From the NCBI GenBank assembly GCA_022562915.1, contig JADFOJ010000020.1:1-45635 (forward strand): a DNA stretch of 45,635 bases, given 5' to 3'. The stretch is from Planctomycetota bacterium. Lineage in GTDB: Bacteria > Planctomycetota > Phycisphaerae > Phycisphaerales > SM1A02. Under the pieces are notes generated by a model, which was given only the letters and a program-made list of their open reading frames with translations, was not told the DNA's origin and searched no databases. This document shows positions 17,663 through 24,250 of this stretch, piece after piece; the first letter of the stretch is position 1, and every line of letters starts with the position of its first letter. A program made the translations under genes and the position numbers.

Positions 17663-19431
17663 CAGGACTCTCCCCCACCGTGGGCCGCCGCACGTGCCGA
17701 CGGCGCCAGCCCGTCCACGGCTGCCTCCCGCGCTTTCCACAGCGCGGGCGTCCCATCGAAACGGACCCGACCGCGGCGCAGCACAATGACACGATCGAAT
17801 CGACGGAGGTCGATCGACTGCGACAGCGCCACGACGAGGGTTCGGTCCTTCCCCCGCGTGAGGATTTCGTCGAGTACTGCCTTGGCCTGCCGCCGTCCGC
17901 GACCGTCGAGGGGGCTGTCGAGCATCCACACCGACGACCTTCCGGCGAGCAGGATGCCCGCCAGGCGCAGGAGCCGGCGCTCGTTCGGCGTGAGCCGGTG
18001 CGAGCTCACCTTTTCCTCCAACCTGCGTGGGAGGCCGCAAATAACGGTCCAGGCGCCGAGGCGTCGCAGCAGGCGCTCCTCGTCGAGCCCGAGGGCGTCC
18101 GGCGCATCCAGGCCGATCAAGCGCCAGGCCGGTGTCGGACCGAAGACGGGGTCCTGCGGCAGGTAGTCCACGCGACCGGAGAGCCTCTCATCGTCGCCGG
18201 AGAGCTCGGCGCCGTCCCAGAGCACGCGCCCCTTGCCCGGTGTCTCGACGCCGGCGAGGAGGCGCAGCAGGCTCGACTTGCCCGCTCCGACATGGCCGAT
18301 GATCGCCAGGCGGGTCCCCGGCTCGATCGAAAGATCCATGGTGCGCAGCCGCACCTTGCGACCCGCGCCGCGACCCGCCGAGAGCTTCACCGCCTCGAGC
18401 GTCAGCCCGGTCGTCAAGGGCACGGGCGAGGAGGGCGCTTCGCTCGTGTCCGTGGTTGCGTCGCGCCTGCGCAACAAGGCGCCGATCCGGTCCGTACAGG
18501 CGAGTACCTTGCCGCTGCGGGCCGCCTGGCGGCCGACCTGGACCATGCGCCGGTGCACCGTCAGGGCATACGCGATGAACAGGAACAGTTCGCCGGGCTG
18601 GATCGCTCCCGATCGGACTTCCTCGGCGCCCACCCACAACGCGAGAGCAATCGCGGCCGCAAGGACGCCGTGTGCCGCCAGCGACGAGAGCGCGATGAGC
18701 TTGGTGGTTCTCACCTCCTTCTTCGCACTGGAGTCGTTGATCTTGTCCAGTTCGACGTTGATCCCGTCGTCACCCAGCCCGCCATAGAGGGCGTCGGCGT
18801 AGTGCCCCTCCTTCCGGCGCTGGCGTCCGACGATCTCCGCCACCGGGCCTGCCGCCCGCAGGCCGATCAGCAGCGCAGCCACCCCCGCCGCGAGCGAGAT
18901 CAGGCCGAGTTTCGGGGAGATGTACAGCAGGATCGCACACACGCCGAGAAAGATGAGCCCGTTCTGCAGGACGTGGACGAGGATGCCCGCCATGCCGGCC
19001 TTGATCCGGGCGCTGTCGCCGATGATGCGGGCGATGAGATCGCCCGTTGCCCCGTGATCCCTGACGGACCTGCCGTTGACGCTGCGCACGGCGTCCGCGC
19101 GGAGATCGTGCACGGTGTTCGCGGCGAAGCGCATGATGTTGGTGCGTTGAATGAGCTCGAAGAGGCCGGCGCCGAGGGCAAACAGGAAGTAGAAGACCCC
19201 CAGCCACACGACGGGGTCACCCCATGCGGGCAGCGAGTCCACCAGGAGTTTCTCTCCCCCGGCCCTGGGGAAGACGACCTCGACGACGCCCCGCAGCGGC
19301 CACGGCATCGCCAGGCGGAACAGGACGACACCGAGCGACGCCATGGTGCCGGCCAGCAGCCAGCGCCGGTGCGGACGACCGTAGGCGATGAGCATTCGAG
19401 CTGCCCGCCGGCCTTTCTTTCGCGTCCACAT
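17662..19431 (-). CDS. ABC exporter (fused membrane and ATPase domains) with degenerate ATPase
   Basis: The 589-residue half-transporter has an MsbA-like membrane region (about 25-300, several helices, with RTNIMRFAANTVHDLRADAV coupling sequence) and a C-terminal nucleotide-binding domain. Walker A is intact (GHVGAGKSS, 379-387) and Q426 is present. However, the LSGGQ signature is replaced by LTPNE (480-484), the catalytic glutamate after Walker B is Ser506 (LDSP), and the switch region reads ALSQ (535-538) without histidine. As a homodimer it would bind but hardly hydrolyse ATP. It may therefore be regulatory, or pair with another protomer. It sits between the CDP-glycerol transferase and the nucleotidyltransferase, suggesting a role in handling their product. 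Confidence 0.87.
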   Translation of the reverse strand: MWTRKKGRRAARMLIAYGRPHRRWLLAGTMASLGVVLFRLAMPWPLRGVVEVVFPRAGGEKLLVDSLPAWGDPVVWLGVFYFLFALGAGLFELIQRTNIMRFAANTVHDLRADAVRSVNGRSVRDHGATGDLIARIIGDSARIKAGMAGILVHVLQNGLIFLGVCAILLYISPKLGLISLAAGVAALLIGLRAAGPVAEIVGRQRRKEGHYADALYGGLGDDGINVELDKINDSSAKKEVRTTKLIALSSLAAHGVLAAAIALALWVGAEEVRSGAIQPGELFLFIAYALTVHRRMVQVGRQAARSGKVLACTDRIGALLRRRDATTDTSEAPSSPVPLTTGLTLEAVKLSAGRGAGRKVRLRTMDLSIEPGTRLAIIGHVGAGKSSLLRLLAGVETPGKGRVLWDGAELSGDDERLSGRVDYLPQDPVFGPTPAWRLIGLDAPDALGLDEERLLRRLGAWTVICGLPRRLEEKVSSHRLTPNERRLLRLAGILLAGRSSVWMLDSPLDGRGRRQAKAVLDEILTRGKDRTLVVALSQSIDLRRFDRVIVLRRGRVRFDGTPALWKAREAAVDGLAPSARAAAHGGGES

Positions 19432-19454
19432 GCGTGCGTTCCCTCGTGTCGTGC

Positions 19455-20579
19455 TCAGGCCGCCGAGGCGGACTTCGTCTGGGCCTCGACGATCTCCACG
19501 TCGTGGGGGAGTCGTGGCGCAAGGTCTGCCGCGTACCGGATGATCCCGGCGACCCGTGCCGCGGCGCCGCCCGGCCCGTGGAAGACGTGGCGAGCCATGT
19601 CACGTCGGATGTCGCCCTGACGCTGCGGGTCGGCGAACGCGTTCGTCAATGCAGCGACGAGATCGCCCGGCTTCTCGACGACCACCCCGATCTTGCGCCC
19701 GTACGTTTCGAGGTCCAGGGCCGGCGCTCGCTTGCGAACCCTCTTGAAGAGCTTCGGCACGTCGAGGAAGACGATCGGTCGATCCAGCAGCGTGTACTCC
19801 ACGGCAACCGACGAGGCGTCGGTCAGCAGCAGGTCGGCGGCGTACAGGTACGGAACGACGTCGAGGTCACGGACCAGGCGGACCGCACCGCTCTCGTACG
19901 GCGCCAGTTCGCCGAACCAGTCGATCGCGTTCTTGGGGTGATCGTGCGGCTTGATCAACAGGTTCCACGAGCCGGATCCGGCGATCGCCTCGACGACCTC
20001 CCTGCCCATGGTCTCGAGGGCGTTGTTCTTCTCCCCCGTCGGCGCGAACAGGATCGTCCGACGACCGGGGTCCAGCCCCATGCGGCTCAGGATGGCGTCC
20101 CGATCCAGGTCGGTCGAGCGCAGCGGGTCGGTCTTCGGGAAGCCGCTGACCAGGCACGTCGGACCGTCGGGGCGAACCAGCCCCTCCGAGCGGTAGAGCT
20201 CCGCGTGATACCGGCCGGGCAGGCACAGCAGGTCGTACTTGAGCGCCTTCTCCCTGACCGAGAGGTTCTTGAACGACACGCCGTGGTAGATCTGAACCTT
20301 GCGTCGCGCGGATCGGGGAAAGAGCCGGTCCGAGAGATGCGCGCAGACGAAGACGTCGAAGTCCTCTTCGCGGCTCTGCTCGACAGGCATGACGTGGCCG
20401 GGATCCACGGGGAAGGGGTCGTAGAATCCGTCGATCTCCAGCGTCGGGTCGTCGCGGACACGCCAGAACCCGCCCGAGAAGAAGACCTCGATCTGCGGAT
20501 CCTTCCGGAGGTGCTCGTACACCGGCATGAAGCAGAGGACGTGGACGGGGGCATAGCCGCTGAAGAGGATGCGCTTCAT
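19455..20579 (-). CDS. CDP-glycerol glycerophosphotransferase-family protein
   Basis: The 374-residue protein belongs to the TagB/TagF-type family that transfers glycerol- or ribitol-phosphate from CDP-polyol to a membrane-linked acceptor. The family landmarks are YHGVSFKN with its catalytic-type histidine (about 99), ILFAPTG (about 176), IKPHDHP with its second histidine (about 209-215) and LLTDASSVAVEY (about 251-262). No membrane helix is evident, as expected for a peripheral enzyme. The ATG at 20579 overlaps the stop of a possible 30-codon frame as TGATG; a GTG one codon upstream is an alternative. In a Gram-negative this suggests a phosphodiester-linked capsule or surface polymer, not wall teichoic acid. 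Confidence 0.85.
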   Translation of the reverse strand: MKRILFSGYAPVHVLCFMPVYEHLRKDPQIEVFFSGGFWRVRDDPTLEIDGFYDPFPVDPGHVMPVEQSREEDFDVFVCAHLSDRLFPRSARRKVQIYHGVSFKNLSVREKALKYDLLCLPGRYHAELYRSEGLVRPDGPTCLVSGFPKTDPLRSTDLDRDAILSRMGLDPGRRTILFAPTGEKNNALETMGREVVEAIAGSGSWNLLIKPHDHPKNAIDWFGELAPYESGAVRLVRDLDVVPYLYAADLLLTDASSVAVEYTLLDRPIVFLDVPKLFKRVRKRAPALDLETYGRKIGVVVEKPGDLVAALTNAFADPQRQGDIRRDMARHVFHGPGGAAARVAGIIRYAADLAPRLPHDVEIVEAQTKSASAA

Positions 20580-20671
20580 CACTGGTTGTCGTCGGGCGAC
20601 CGTCCCTGGGGCCTGAGCGCAAAACGCGCGGTCGCCCGAATCGAGGCCGCGAGAAACGCTGTAACCGTCAT
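20579..20671 (-). CDS. Possible 30-residue coupled small protein
   Basis: An ATG overlaps the stop of the methyltransferase-like gene (ATGA). The frame runs 30 codons (MTVTAFLAASIRATARFALR...) and its TGA overlaps the next ATG (TGATG), the same junction types used elsewhere in this operon. The N-terminus is mildly hydrophobic, and no family was recognised. The segment also forms a hairpin (20592-20639), so it may instead be a structured spacer. Confidence 0.35.
   Translation of the reverse strand: MTVTAFLAASIRATARFALRPQGRSPDDNQ
20592..20639 (-). promoter_or_regulatory. 11-base inverted repeat in operon leader
   Basis: TCGGGCGACCG (20592-20602) and CGGTCGCCCGA (20629-20639) are perfect reverse complements around a 26-base loop. 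They lie between the methyltransferase-like and glycerophosphotransferase genes. The structure could modulate read-through or RNA stability inside the operon. Confidence 0.5.
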
Positions 20672-21510
20672 CCGTCGACGCACCGCACCCCGATCGTGCG
20701 GGCGTACTTGTCCTTGAAAAGGTCGCACCAGCTCGAGAGCCGGCTCAGTGATCTCCACAGCTCCTGGCGCGAGCATCCCATCAGGGCGCAGACCTGATCG
20801 CTCGCGACCTTTTTTCGCCTGAAGAGGAACTGGAAAACCCGGATGTCCAGGTGCATCCGCTGCCTGGCCTTGTCCGTGGTCCGGACGGTGATCACGTCGT
20901 GCCGCCGGGGCTTGCTCCTGCCCAGCCGGTCCGTGCAGGGGATCTCGGCGACGTCGATCGTGCCCGCAACCTTGTAGAGTCGCTTGCAGAGGCTCACGGT
21001 CGCTGACAGATCGGTGAGTTTTCGACGGGCGTGATCGCCCTTGTCCCAGATCACGTACTTGCCCCCGCACCGATTCAGAAGCGAGAGCAGGAGCACGAAC
21101 GGCTTCGGCCCGACCGCTTCGAAGGTGAATGTCCAGTCGTACTGGTTCGGGAAGGCCGGGTGCAGCGCGTAGCTGGTGCAGACATAGTCGACGATGTTGC
21201 GGTGCAGGACCGTCTTCTTCACATGCCGCGTGAGTTCCTGCGAGACGTCGGAGTAGGTGACCTTCACACCCGCTTTCGCCAGGGCGAGGGCCCAGGTCGC
21301 GCGATGTCCGGCCACGACCAGCACCTCGTCGCCGCGTTTCAGCCCGATCTTCGCCGCGAGCGATTTCGGATCCGGGTCAGTGCGCTGGCGGTCGTACGCC
21401 TTGCCGCCCCAGGCACCCTGCGGGTGACGCTCGACGAGTCCCCAGGGCTTCGCGTCCTTGAGGAACCGCTCCAGGGCGGGCACGGTGAAACGTGTAACAG
21501 TATCCGTCAT
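20668..21510 (-). CDS. SAM-methyltransferase-like protein
   Basis: The 280-residue product has a Rossmann-type nucleotide-binding region (VLVVAGHRATWALALAKAGVKVTYSDVS, about 63-90) as in class I SAM-dependent methyltransferases. The glycine-rich loop is weaker than usual (AGHRATW). A mid region (YDWTFTFEAVGPKPFVLLLSLL) fits the central sheet. The C-terminus (FLFRRKKVASDQVCALMGCSRQELW) looks like a small winged-helix or helical domain. The start ATG lies 8 bases after the porin stop. Its place in the envelope locus suggests modification of the surface polymer or its precursor. The assignment is by fold only. Confidence 0.6.
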   Translation of the reverse strand: MTDTVTRFTVPALERFLKDAKPWGLVERHPQGAWGGKAYDRQRTDPDPKSLAAKIGLKRGDEVLVVAGHRATWALALAKAGVKVTYSDVSQELTRHVKKTVLHRNIVDYVCTSYALHPAFPNQYDWTFTFEAVGPKPFVLLLSLLNRCGGKYVIWDKGDHARRKLTDLSATVSLCKRLYKVAGTIDVAEIPCTDRLGRSKPRRHDVITVRTTDKARQRMHLDIRVFQFLFRRKKVASDQVCALMGCSRQELWRSLSRLSSWCDLFKDKYARTIGVRCVDG

Positions 21511-21518
21511 GATGAACC

Positions 21519-22820
21519 CTAGAACAGGAGTTGGAACTGCGCGCGCACCACCACCTGGCCGGATTCGCCGGGGTCGTCCGTTCGCCATCCGGTCGCGTCG
21601 GGGAACGACCAGAAGTTGGCGACCTCGTTGAGGCCGTAGCCGACGTCCGCGGTGAACTTCACCCGGTGCCGGTTGAAGTAGCCGTTGAAGCCCACGGTGA
21701 TCGTCGAGAGGTCCGGCGCCAGCCCGTCAGCGTCGCCCCACTCGTAGCGGGTGAACAGCTCGACGCCCTTCGAGACGAAGACAGCGCCCTGGGCGACGAG
21801 GCCGAACTGGTTGAGCGTGGGGCGCCCCTCCACGTCCAGATGGTTGCCGATGATGCCGGCGAAGACGCTGGCGCCCCCGAACTCCACGGTCACGTCGGCG
21901 GTCCATCGCAACAGTTGCGAGTCGGGGTCGAGGGTATCGTCCCGGTCTTCGTATCCGTAGAGCAGCCCGGCCCCGACGGCCATGGCGCCACTTTGACCGG
22001 GGAAGCTCGTGAAGTCCTTGAGCCTCTTCCACTTGCCGTCGAGCAGCCATTCGACACGCCCGCTCACGAACCACGCCTCGGTCTCGAAGAGGTCGTCCGT
22101 GGACTGAAAGAACGATCCACGAAGCCGAACGTCCTTCATCTTGTAACGCAACTCGATCGCGCCGGTGCGGGTCTGCCTGAAGCGCCGCGCGATCAGCGAT
22201 CGCTCGGCGGCCAGTTGTCGTTTGGACGAGACACGTTCCTCGAACAGGAGTGGTGGACGAAACCTGCCTACCCGCACACTCAGGCCCTTCGTAAAATCCA
22301 CTCGACCCCAGTACGACTGGAACTCGACATTCTCCAGCTCGCTGTCGAAGGCCCCGGTCACCGAGTAGTTGAGCCAGGGCCCGATGACGTGACCCGCGGC
22401 CTTCAGCTTGGCGCGGCGGATGGAGAAGCCGTGGCGGATCTTGTCGGGGTCATCGTCATCCTCCACGCGCCGGTTCAGTGTGTACCTCGCCTGGAGCCAG
22501 CCGGTGAACTCGAGCTTGAAGTTCCGATCCGGGCTCTTGACGAAGAGGCCGTCCTTGTAGCCAACCTTCCAGTCCTTCTCTTTCTTCTTTTTCTTTTTCT
22601 TCTTGTTCTTCTTCTTTTTCTTCTTCACCTTGGGCTTGTCGTCGTCCGACGGCTGCGCACGTGCGGTGAGCGGTTCCCCGGTCTCCCCGGGCTGCGAATC
22701 GTCCTGGAGTGCAACGAGCAGCGTCAGGGAATGCGAGTCGTCCGATGGATCGCCGACACCGTCGCCGGACGGCTGATCGACCGCCTGACCGAGCGCGAGA
22801 ACGAGCACGGTTGACCACAT
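21519..22820 (-). CDS. OprP/OprO-type outer-membrane porin with polylysine linker
   Basis: The protein of about 433 residues begins with a short hydrophobic leader, then a low-complexity acidic region. A lysine tract follows (about 64-82, nearly all Lys). The barrel starts at LEFTGWLQARYTLNRR and includes RHGFSIRRAKLKAAGHVIGP, the hallmark region of phosphate-selective porins O and P. It ends in QFQLLF with a terminal Phe, as barrel proteins do. The start at 22820 was chosen for the leader; the frame stays open upstream and no strong ribosome site is seen, so it is uncertain. It lies 122 bases after the selenoprotein gene and heads the envelope locus. The solute is unproven. Confidence 0.82.
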   Translation of the reverse strand: MWSTVLVLALGQAVDQPSGDGVGDPSDDSHSLTLLVALQDDSQPGETGEPLTARAQPSDDDKPKVKKKKKKNKKKKKKKKEKDWKVGYKDGLFVKSPDRNFKLEFTGWLQARYTLNRRVEDDDDPDKIRHGFSIRRAKLKAAGHVIGPWLNYSVTGAFDSELENVEFQSYWGRVDFTKGLSVRVGRFRPPLLFEERVSSKRQLAAERSLIARRFRQTRTGAIELRYKMKDVRLRGSFFQSTDDLFETEAWFVSGRVEWLLDGKWKRLKDFTSFPGQSGAMAVGAGLLYGYEDRDDTLDPDSQLLRWTADVTVEFGGASVFAGIIGNHLDVEGRPTLNQFGLVAQGAVFVSKGVELFTRYEWGDADGLAPDLSTITVGFNGYFNRHRVKFTADVGYGLNEVANFWSFPDATGWRTDDPGESGQVVVRAQFQLLF

Positions 22821-22942
22821 CTGAGAGACCACGATGAAACGATCGGTTCCCGCGGCGCGGGCGTTGAGTTGCTCGTAGGTATTCGGTAGGTGAGTTGCGC
22901 TGCGGCAGACCGATAATGAAGAACCGGGACAAAGCCCTTTCT

Positions 22943-23182
22943 TCACCGCCGGCGGAGCGATTCCAGGATCTCGTCCGTCTCCGGAAACCGTCCCAGCTTC
23001 TGCTTGGAGAAGATCAGCGTCCCGTCGACGACGACCTCGAAGGCGCCGTTACCGCCTTTGATCAACTCGACACCGTTGCCGAGTTCGTCCTCGATGGCGG
23101 CCGCCAGACCGGCGGCCTGAGGCCGATAGTCTCATTCCACGCAGTATGTAATCGAGATCTTCACGGATCCATGAAAGTACAT
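22943..23182 (-). CDS. SelW/Rdx-family selenoprotein (CxxU, in-frame TGA = selenocysteine)
   Basis: Reading through a single TGA (23134-23132) gives a 79-residue protein: KISITYCVE-U-DYRPQAAGLAAAIEDELG, then VELIKGGNGAFEVVVDG, TLIFSKQKLGRFPE and a TGA stop at 22945-22943. This is the complete thioredoxin-like SelT/SelW/SelH (Rdx) fold. TGA falls exactly at the second redox position of the family's CxxC/CxxU motif (Cys14, Sec17 from the ATG at 23182). A GTG at 23164 would give the more usual short N-terminus, MKISITYC. A SECIS-like hairpin begins 14 bases after the TGA. Conventional translation would end after E16. Rdx proteins are small thiol/selenol oxidoreductases of unknown substrate. The gene is divergent from the retropepsin-like gene. 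Confidence 0.87.
23099..23117 (-). promoter_or_regulatory. Bacterial SECIS-like hairpin
   Basis: On the coding (minus) strand GGCCGCC-GGTCT-GGCGGCC forms a perfect 7-base-pair stem with a five-base apical loop. It starts 14 bases after the selenocysteine TGA. The loop holds GGT about 22-24 bases after the TGA, as in the E. coli fdhF SECIS (loop AGGUCU, about 19-21 bases after UGA), where SelB binds. The hairpin lies inside the coding sequence, as bacterial SECIS elements do. Confidence 0.75.
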
Positions 23183-23221
23183 CCGGCCTGCCGCGTCAAG
23201 GGACGGAGGTACAATGACGCC

Positions 23222-24241
23222 ATGAGACTTCCAGCGTTCGGTTTGACCGCGTTGCTGCTTGCATTGGCCGGGCCTGATTTCGTCTCGCTGCTCAGAGAGC
23301 GCGGCCTGGAGCGACAGAGCAGGACATGGGTTCTCGCGGCGGAGTCGGACCTTCACCGCGCCCTGCGCGACATCGGTACGTTCGACCGGGCCGTGAAGAA
23401 AGCCGCGAAGGCCGGCGCCTGGATGGCCCGGAACCTCAAGGGGCTGGACCGCGAGATCGAGTCGCTCACCCAGCAGCGCCGCCGGATCAGCAGCGGGTTG
23501 CCGGAGCTCGCCCGGCGGGACGCCCGCCGGCACAACCAAGCGGTCGCGACGCTCAACCAGATCAGCGTACGACTCGCGGAGTTGTACGAATACAAGGTCA
23601 ATTCCGACGAGCCTGCCGAGGTCGAGATGGCGATGGCGGCCGCGCGGCAGTCATATATCCAGCATCTGCTCGACACGCGTCGCGCCGTCGACGAGGTGCT
23701 CCGAACCTATCATGAGTTGTCCACTGACGCGCAGGTCACCCAGGCGATCGACGAACTGGGCCGTGCCCAGGAGCAGTCCTTCACGCTCGGGCCGTCACGG
23801 CGATATCTCGGTTACCTCAAGCGTCTCGAGCGTTTCGAAGCGCGGGTCCACACCGAGCAGATCCCGCTTCGGCGGCAGGCGGGAACCTACTGGGTTCCGG
23901 TGGTCTTCAACCGGAAGGTCACCAGGGAACTGCTCTTCGACAGCGGCGCGAGCACGATCTCGTTGCCGGCGCGCATGGCTGCCGAGATCGGTCTCGGCCC
24001 CGGCAGCACCGACACGACCACGCGCGTCACGCTGGCGGACGGGCGTGTCGTCGAGGCGAGCGTCCGGACGATCCCGTTCGTTCGAGTCGGCACCTTCGAG
24101 GCGCACGACGTTCGCTGCATCGTGCTGCCGCCGGAGTTTACCAATGCGCCGGCCCTGCTCGGCGGGTCGTTCATCAACCGGTTCGGCTACACGATCGACA
24201 CCGGCGCAAGCATGCTCACGCTCCATCGCCTCGATGACTAG
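23222..24241 (+). CDS. Exported retropepsin-like aspartic protease
   Basis: The 339-residue product has a signal-like N-terminus (LTALLLALAGP) and a helical, coiled-coil-prone region (about 40-200). A C-terminal retropepsin-like domain (about 220-338) contains LLFDSGASTISLP with the catalytic Asp (DSGA in place of the commoner DTGA) and ALLGGSFINRFGYTIDT, the family's second landmark. Such proteins resemble the TIGR02281/PerP group of single-domain aspartic proteases that act as dimers in the periplasm. A GGAGG site lies 12 bases before the ATG. polX follows after 9 bases, so the two may be co-transcribed. Confidence 0.75.
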   Translation: MRLPAFGLTALLLALAGPDFVSLLRERGLERQSRTWVLAAESDLHRALRDIGTFDRAVKKAAKAGAWMARNLKGLDREIESLTQQRRRISSGLPELARRDARRHNQAVATLNQISVRLAELYEYKVNSDEPAEVEMAMAAARQSYIQHLLDTRRAVDEVLRTYHELSTDAQVTQAIDELGRAQEQSFTLGPSRRYLGYLKRLERFEARVHTEQIPLRRQAGTYWVPVVFNRKVTRELLFDSGASTISLPARMAAEIGLGPGSTDTTTRVTLADGRVVEASVRTIPFVRVGTFEAHDVRCIVLPPEFTNAPALLGGSFINRFGYTIDTGASMLTLHRLDD

Positions 24242-24250
24242 ACTGTCCGG

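Noticed and set aside
17680..19620. 646-codon plus-strand frame over the ABC gene
   Set aside because: It has shadow composition with no domain, whereas the minus frame has a membrane domain and Walker A. The same applies to the long frames at 4549-5844, 10123-11436, 11379-12713, 16523-18166, 19434-20717 and 35065-36279.
22570..22620. T-rich run as an intrinsic terminator
   Set aside because: It is the coding complement of lysine codons inside the porin frame and has no preceding GC hairpin.
23132..23539. 135-codon minus-strand frame ending at the TGA
   Set aside because: Only its last 16 codons are protein-like; the rest is a shadow of the retropepsin-like gene. The real gene starts near 23182 or 23164 and reads through the TGA.
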